From assembly GCA_900548205.1 (NCBI GenBank), contig URJS01000051.1, forward strand, positions 1-17,382: DNA of 17,382 nt. The letters run 5' to 3'. The stretch's first letter is position 1. Each line of letters begins with the position of its first letter. Shown one piece after another: positions 13,796 through 17,382 of the stretch. A model generated the notes under the pieces. The model did not search any database. It saw only the letters and a list, made by a program, of their open reading frames with translations, and was not told the origin of the DNA. The DNA comes from an uncultured Roseburia sp. GTDB taxonomy: Bacteria; Bacillota; Clostridia; Lachnospirales; Lachnospiraceae. The position numbers and the translations under genes are program-made.

Positions 13796-14818
13796 TTAGT
13801 TGTTGATAAACTTATCTTCCTCGTTATTCCAGCTGTAGAGACCGCGAATCTCCTCTCCGACCTTCTCCGACGGATGCTCTGCGGCGTGCTTTCTCATCGC
13901 CTTAAAATGTACCTGTCTGCCTGCGGGAGACATATCAAGCAAAAATTCTTTGGCAAAGGAGCCGTCCTGAATATCGGAAAGAATCTGCTTCATTGCCTGC
14001 TTCGTCTCATCGGTGATGATCTTTGGTCCCGTCACATAATCACCGTACTCCGCCGTATTGGAAATGGAATATCTCATGCCCGCAAAGCCCGATTGATAAA
14101 TCAGGTCAACGATCAGCTTCATCTCATGGATACACTCAAAGTAAGCGTTTCTGGGATCATAGCCTGCCTCCACGAGCGTCTCATACCCCGCCTGCATCAG
14201 GGCGCACACGCCGCCGCAGAGCACTGCCTGCTCTCCGAAAAGGTCTGTCTCCGTCTCGGTGCGAAACGTTGTTTCAAGGACACCTGCTCTTGCACCGCCG
14301 ATGCCGAGCGCATATGCAAGCGCAATATCCTGTGCCCTTCCGCTCGCATCCTGTTCTACCGCGATCAGGCACGGCACGCCCTTGCCCGCCTGATACTCCG
14401 AGCGAACCGTGTGTCCCGGTCCCTTCGGCGCGATCATCGTGACATCCACATATTCCGGCGGTGTAATACAGCCAAAATGAATGTTAAAGCCATGTGCAAA
14501 CATCAGCATATTGCCTTCGGCAAGGTTTGGCTCGATTTCATTCTTATAAAGCTCTGCCTGCTTCTCGTCATTGATCAGAATCATGATAATATCTGCCTGC
14601 TTTGCCGCTTCCGCCGCCGTATACACCTCAAAGCCCTGACGGACCGCCTTCTCCCATGATCTGCTTCCCTCATAAAGTCCGATGATGACATGGCATCCGG
14701 ATTCCTTCAGATTTAGGGCATGCGCATGACCCTGGCTGCCGTAGCCGATGATCGCGATCGTCTTTCCCTCCAGATAAGAGAGATCACAATCCTCCTGATA
14801 AAAAATTTTTGCTGACAT
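13796..14818 (-). CDS. ilvC: Ketol-acid reductoisomerase
   Basis: This enzyme converts 2-acetolactate to 2,3-dihydroxy-isovalerate (and the isoleucine counterpart) with a reduced nicotinamide cofactor and Mg2+. It is the second common step of branched-chain amino acid synthesis. The 340 residues fit class I. Visible are the Rossmann loop GYGSQGHAHALNLKESG (25-41), His109 in FAHGF, APKGPGH (130-136), the metal ligands Asp192 and Glu196 in TDLFGEQAVLCGG, and Glu228/Glu232. The loop after strand 2 reads LYEGSRSW (48-55), with Tyr49-Glu50 where NADPH enzymes usually have Arg and a neutral or basic residue. The ATG at 14818 follows GGAGGAAAC. An upstream TTG would overlap the ribosome binding site. 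It is 41 bases after ilvN, in one operon. Confidence 0.96.
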   Translation of the reverse strand: MSAKIFYQEDCDLSYLEGKTIAIIGYGSQGHAHALNLKESGCHVIIGLYEGSRSWEKAVRQGFEVYTAAEAAKQADIIMILINDEKQAELYKNEIEPNLAEGNMLMFAHGFNIHFGCITPPEYVDVTMIAPKGPGHTVRSEYQAGKGVPCLIAVEQDASGRAQDIALAYALGIGGARAGVLETTFRTETETDLFGEQAVLCGGVCALMQAGYETLVEAGYDPRNAYFECIHEMKLIVDLIYQSGFAGMRYSISNTAEYGDYVTGPKIITDETKQAMKQILSDIQDGSFAKEFLLDMSPAGRQVHFKAMRKHAAEHPSEKVGEEIRGLYSWNNEEDKFINN

Positions 14819-14859
14819 AGTCGTTTCCTCCAAAATAAAATTTTATGGGCAGCGCACAT

Positions 14860-15384
14860 CTACAGGGATTGCAGATGTCCGTTCTCATCAAATATCTTTA
14901 CATCGGCGCAGCCTCTTGAGAGACCTGTAATACCGGTGCGCGCCAATTCCAGTATCCCGTAGCCCTCCACCAGATCTAAAAAAGCATCCAGCTTATCCTG
15001 TCCTCCCGTCAGCTCCACCACCATAGAATCATGCGTGACGTCCACAAGCTTGCCGTGAAAAATCTCCGTCACGCTGATGATCGGCTGACGCTCGGTGTCC
15101 TTTGCCCGAAGCTTCACTAAAAGAAGCTCTCTTGTAACGGAGGCTCCGGGCTCCAGTGTCTTAATATCCACCACGTCCTCCAGCTTTGCCAGCTGCTTTT
15201 CGATCTGCTCCAAAATCTGCTCGTCTCCGCTTGCGACGATCGTGATCCTGGTATATCTCGGATCGGCTGTCACCCCGGAAGAAAAGCTGTCGATATTATA
15301 TCCCCTGCGGCTGAAAAGACCGGAAATATGACTTGTGACTCCCGGATTATTCTCAACCAAAAGCGATAATACCTGTTTTCTCAT
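14860..15384 (-). CDS. ilvN: Acetolactate synthase small (regulatory) subunit
   Basis: This is the regulatory subunit of acetohydroxyacid synthase, which condenses pyruvate units to acetolactate and confers valine feedback. The roughly 174 residues fit the ilvH/ilvN length. The N-terminal ACT domain contains LLVENNPGVTSHISGLFSRR then GYNIDSF (8-34), the classic effector-binding segment. A second domain follows from about residue 80 (SVTRELLLVKL) to the end. The ATG at 15384 follows AGGAGG at 5 bases, and a longer frame from 15411 lacks a good site. It is first in an operon with ilvC. The catalytic subunit gene (ilvB) is not beside it, which is unusual because the two subunit genes are often adjacent. 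Confidence 0.94.
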   Translation of the reverse strand: MRKQVLSLLVENNPGVTSHISGLFSRRGYNIDSFSSGVTADPRYTRITIVASGDEQILEQIEKQLAKLEDVVDIKTLEPGASVTRELLLVKLRAKDTERQPIISVTEIFHGKLVDVTHDSMVVELTGGQDKLDAFLDLVEGYGILELARTGITGLSRGCADVKIFDENGHLQSL

Positions 15385-15432
15385 ATAACCTCCTTCCTTA
15401 CCTCGCTTCATTCCTGCTAAAACTTATCTCTG

Positions 15433-15461
15433 ATAATAACAATATCCGATTTTTTTGTCAA
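15433..15461 (-). promoter_or_regulatory. Consensus sigma-A promoter for ilvN-ilvC
   Basis: On the minus strand TTGACA (15461-15456) and TATTAT (15438-15433) are 17 bases apart, with an extended -10 TG. The leader to ilvN is only about 42 bases, so there is no T-box or attenuator on this operon itself. Confidence 0.85.
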
Positions 15462-15519
15462 TCATCCGGCAAAAGTAAACAGCAATTTTCTCTTGAAAGT
15501 ACCGGGGCATACTTGCTTT

Positions 15520-15550
15520 CTGACAAAAATTCCGCTACACTTGTGATATA
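15520..15550 (+). promoter_or_regulatory. Likely promoter of the MFS transporter gene
   Basis: CTGACA (15520-15525) and GATATA (15545-15550, with a TG one base before) are 19 bases apart. TATATA or TATAAA slightly downstream are alternatives. The spacer contains the second copy of the 17-bp repeat. Confidence 0.4.
15525..15541. repeat. 17-bp exact repeat, copy 2 (possible shared operator)
   Basis: AAAAATTCCGCTACACT is identical to 92-108 and lies between the likely -35 and -10 of the MFS gene. A protein bound here would compete with RNA polymerase. That is inference. Confidence 0.45.
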
Positions 15551-15578
15551 TAAATTCAAAGAAAGGTGTCTTTTTCTA

Positions 15579-16787
15579 ATGATAAAAGTATCAAAAAACA
15601 TCCGTCCGCGTTTTCTGCTATTCCAATACTGTCTGCTGCAGGGCGGCTACTGGGCGTCGTTTTGCGCCATCTATGCATTTTCCACAGTGCTTTTGCTTGC
15701 CAAGGGCTTCACAAGCTCACAAATCGGCATTACCGTTGCAATCGGAAATATCCTTGGAGTCATTTTACAGCCTGTTTTTGCTGGAATCGCAGATTCCTCC
15801 AAGCGTATTTCCATCCACAGACTGACAGCCCTTATGACTGCCATAACAGCAGTCTCCTTTGGTCTTTTATATCTGTTTCCAAAGCCTGCACTTGCCGTAT
15901 TCGCCTGCTTTCTTGCGACAAATACCTTTCTTCAGGTCACCCAGCCGCTGGTAAACTCCGTCAGCATCTACTATATGAATCACGGCGTCTCCGTTGATTT
16001 TGGAATTGCGCGCGCCGTCGGTTCCATTTCCTATGCTGTGGCATCCTCTGCCCTCGGCTGGCTCATTGAGCGAAAAGGCGCAGATGTCATCATCCCTGCC
16101 GCCTTACTGTTTCTTGCACTGATGCTGCTTGCACTGCTGTCGATGCCTGCCATTTCTTCTCCCGAAACCTCTGTCCCGTTAGAGCAGAGTGCAGAGCCTG
16201 AGACAGTAAGAGAGCCCTTTTTTCACTTTTTTCTCCGCTACCGGCGTTTTACACTCGCTCTGCTTGGCGTCACGCTGCTGTTCACCTTTCACAATATGAC
16301 AAACAGCTATCTGATCCAGATCGTGGAATCGCTTGGCGGCGACTCTGCCGATATGGGAGCCGCACTTTCGTTTGCTGCTGTCTGTGAGCTTCCTGTCATG
16401 CTCCTTTTTACCAAGCTTAAGAAGCGCTTTTCCAGCAGCCGGCTTTTCGTGCTTTCCGGCTTCTTTTTTGCTACCAAAGCAGGCGTTTATCTGCTTGCCC
16501 AAACCGTTCCGCAATTTTTGATCGCCCAGATTTTTCAGATGGGCGCCTTTGCGCTCTATATCCCCGCCTCCGTCTATTATGTAAATGAAACGATGACGCC
16601 GCGTGATAAATTTAAGGGACAGGCTGTCATGACAGCAACCAACACGCTCGGCGGCGTGATCGGAAGTCTCCTCGGCGGCTTTTTACTCGATCATTCCGGC
16701 GTCTCTCCGCTGCTTATCAGCGGTTTTGCGCTGTCCGCTGCCGGAGCCGTTCTCCTATTTTTTGCCTGCCGCACAAGGCGGCAGTAA
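15579..16787 (+). CDS. Major facilitator superfamily transporter (MFS_1-like)
   Basis: The product of about 402 residues has roughly 12 membrane segments with a charged central loop near residues 185-210 (SSPETSVPLEQSAEPETVRE) between two six-helix halves. The opening FLLFQYCLLQGGYWASFCAI and later GVILQPVFAGIADSSKRIS resemble the LacY/nucleoside-permease-like MFS_1 group rather than multidrug exporters. Substrate is unknown. An in-frame region extends upstream, but the ATG at 15579 has an AAAGGTG site and the frame before it crosses the promoter. It is divergent from ilvN and convergent with the zinc-ribbon/TM2 gene. It ends in RTRRQ with a weak 6-bp hairpin and no clear terminator. Confidence 0.88.
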   Translation: MIKVSKNIRPRFLLFQYCLLQGGYWASFCAIYAFSTVLLLAKGFTSSQIGITVAIGNILGVILQPVFAGIADSSKRISIHRLTALMTAITAVSFGLLYLFPKPALAVFACFLATNTFLQVTQPLVNSVSIYYMNHGVSVDFGIARAVGSISYAVASSALGWLIERKGADVIIPAALLFLALMLLALLSMPAISSPETSVPLEQSAEPETVREPFFHFFLRYRRFTLALLGVTLLFTFHNMTNSYLIQIVESLGGDSADMGAALSFAAVCELPVMLLFTKLKKRFSSSRLFVLSGFFFATKAGVYLLAQTVPQFLIAQIFQMGAFALYIPASVYYVNETMTPRDKFKGQAVMTATNTLGGVIGSLLGGFLLDHSGVSPLLISGFALSAAGAVLLFFACRTRRQ

Positions 16788-16810
16788 CTACCGTTCCTTT
16801 TACCGAAGGC

Positions 16811-17215
16811 TCAATCACTTAACCTTCTGCCATCCGCATCGGTGTTAAGATTCCCCGTCAGGATCATGATTCCCTCAATAAAGCCCCAGATGCTCGAAAT
16901 AAACGCCCCTAAGCCGCAGGTTAAGACCGTGATCAAAAGCTGCGCAATTGCCTTCCCGGTATAACCGAGATAAAAATTATGTACGCCGAACACTCCTAAG
17001 AAAATAGCAAGCAATCCTGCCGCCACCTTTGATTTCCCGCCAAAACCTGTGCCATTTAACGCTATGCCGCAGTTTAAACATACCTGGCTTCCCGGCTGTG
17101 TCGGCTGTCCGCAGTTGGGACAGTAGTTTTCTCCCACACCCTTCTTTGTGCCACATTTTACACAGATCACAGCCTCATCTGTCACATATGGCTGTCCGCA
17201 ATTTTTACAAAACAT
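16811..17215 (-). CDS. Zinc-ribbon and TM2-domain membrane protein
   Basis: The 134-residue protein starts with two zinc ribbons, CKNC (3-6) with CVKC (18-21) and CPNC (32-35) with CLNC (46-49). It continues with a TM2 domain from about residue 61, KSKVAAGLLAIFLGVFGVHN then FYLGYTGKAIAQLL, comprising two membrane helices with a short turn. This layout is common in Firmicutes. The function is not established. The ribbons may bind protein or metal at the inner face of the membrane. The ATG at 17215 is spaced 8 bases from GGGAGGAG. A longer frame from 17233 would place that site inside the gene. It converges on the MFS gene and has its own promoter. Confidence 0.88.
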   Translation of the reverse strand: MFCKNCGQPYVTDEAVICVKCGTKKGVGENYCPNCGQPTQPGSQVCLNCGIALNGTGFGGKSKVAAGLLAIFLGVFGVHNFYLGYTGKAIAQLLITVLTCGLGAFISSIWGFIEGIMILTGNLNTDADGRRLSD

Positions 17216-17249
17216 TACGACTCCTCCCTTCACTCATCATTCTGTTTCT

Positions 17250-17278
17250 ATTTTAAAGCATATCCCGCCGCCTTGCAA
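17250..17278 (-). promoter_or_regulatory. Sigma-A promoter for the zinc-ribbon/TM2 gene
   Basis: On the minus strand TTGCAA (17278-17273) and TAAAAT (17255-17250) are 17 bases apart. Both the TTGCAAGGCG and AATAGAAA stretches match the promoter of the small membrane protein at 2152-2180. Confidence 0.7.
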
Positions 17279-17334
17279 ATATTATTTTTTGCCTTATCGC
17301 AGCAAGCTTCCATAGAAAAAAATTCATTTTACGC

Positions 17335-17363
17335 TTGACAAACTGCTCGAAAATTAATAGAAT
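17335..17363 (+). promoter_or_regulatory. Sigma-A promoter for a gene beyond the right edge
   Basis: TTGACA (17335-17340) and TAGAAT (17358-17363) are exactly 17 bases apart and point out of the window. No start codon or ribosome binding site is seen in the remaining bases. Confidence 0.75.
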
Positions 17364-17382
17364 ATAGAAGTATGTTTACATT

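Noticed and set aside
13715..14659. 314-codon open frame on the plus strand over ilvC and the leuS leader
   Set aside because: It is antisense to ilvC, whose protein motifs are unmistakable. The product has no family features, and it starts inside the leuS promoter and leader without a ribosome binding site.
15484..15498. CodY-box-like AATTTTCTCTTGAAA upstream of ilvN
   Set aside because: The CodY consensus AATTTTCWGAAAATT has a different internal spacing. The match needs a two-base insertion, and the site is more than 20 bases upstream of the -35.
16766..16784. Hairpin CTGCCG-N7-CGGCAG at the end of the MFS gene as a terminator
   Set aside because: The stem is only 6 bp, overlaps coding sequence, and is followed by TAACTACC rather than a T-run. 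On the other strand the flank is A-rich, not T-rich.

Overview
The window reads as chromosomal DNA of a low-to-moderate GC Clostridia member, most likely Lachnospiraceae. The basis is AGGAGG-type ribosome binding sites, sigma-A promoters with TTGACA/TATAAT elements, a T-box leader on leuS, a clostridial-type 455-residue citrate synthase, an AP2-domain protein of a kind I associate with Lachnospiraceae, and a zinc-ribbon/TM2 protein. The family assignment is inference. I see no rRNA, tRNA, CRISPR array, insertion sequence or prophage. Most genes are housekeeping or simple regulator/transporter units.

Layout, left to right. A minus-strand gene is cut by the left edge, divergent from citrate synthase (+). 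A small membrane protein (-) follows with its own terminator. Next is a two-gene + operon: a single-domain CheY-like receiver, translationally coupled to a protein with four 24-residue MshEN-like repeats and a CheX-like C-terminus. Threonine synthase (-) is divergent from an AP2-domain protein (+), which is followed by a LysR regulator (+). A MATE exporter (-) converges on that regulator and has a 54-codon small gene upstream. A split short-chain CHR (chromate-transporter family) pair (+) converges on a second LysR regulator (-).

The right half is mainly a minus-strand branched-chain amino acid block: ilvN, ilvC, a T-box leader, leuS, then the LysR gene. No terminator is visible between ilvC and the leuS leader or between leuS and the LysR gene, so the T-box terminator may also gate read-through from ilvNC. 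A major facilitator transporter (+) diverges from ilvN and converges on a zinc-ribbon/TM2 protein (-). A consensus promoter points out of the right edge.

The items most worth a second look are: the receiver plus MshEN-like/CheX-like pair, a candidate for linking cyclic-di-GMP to dephosphorylation of a response regulator; the AP2/HNH-derived protein; the acidic cofactor loop of the ketol-acid reductoisomerase; a 17-bp exact repeat shared by two distant promoter regions; and the 54-codon gene, which may be an internally deleted DUF3788-type gene.
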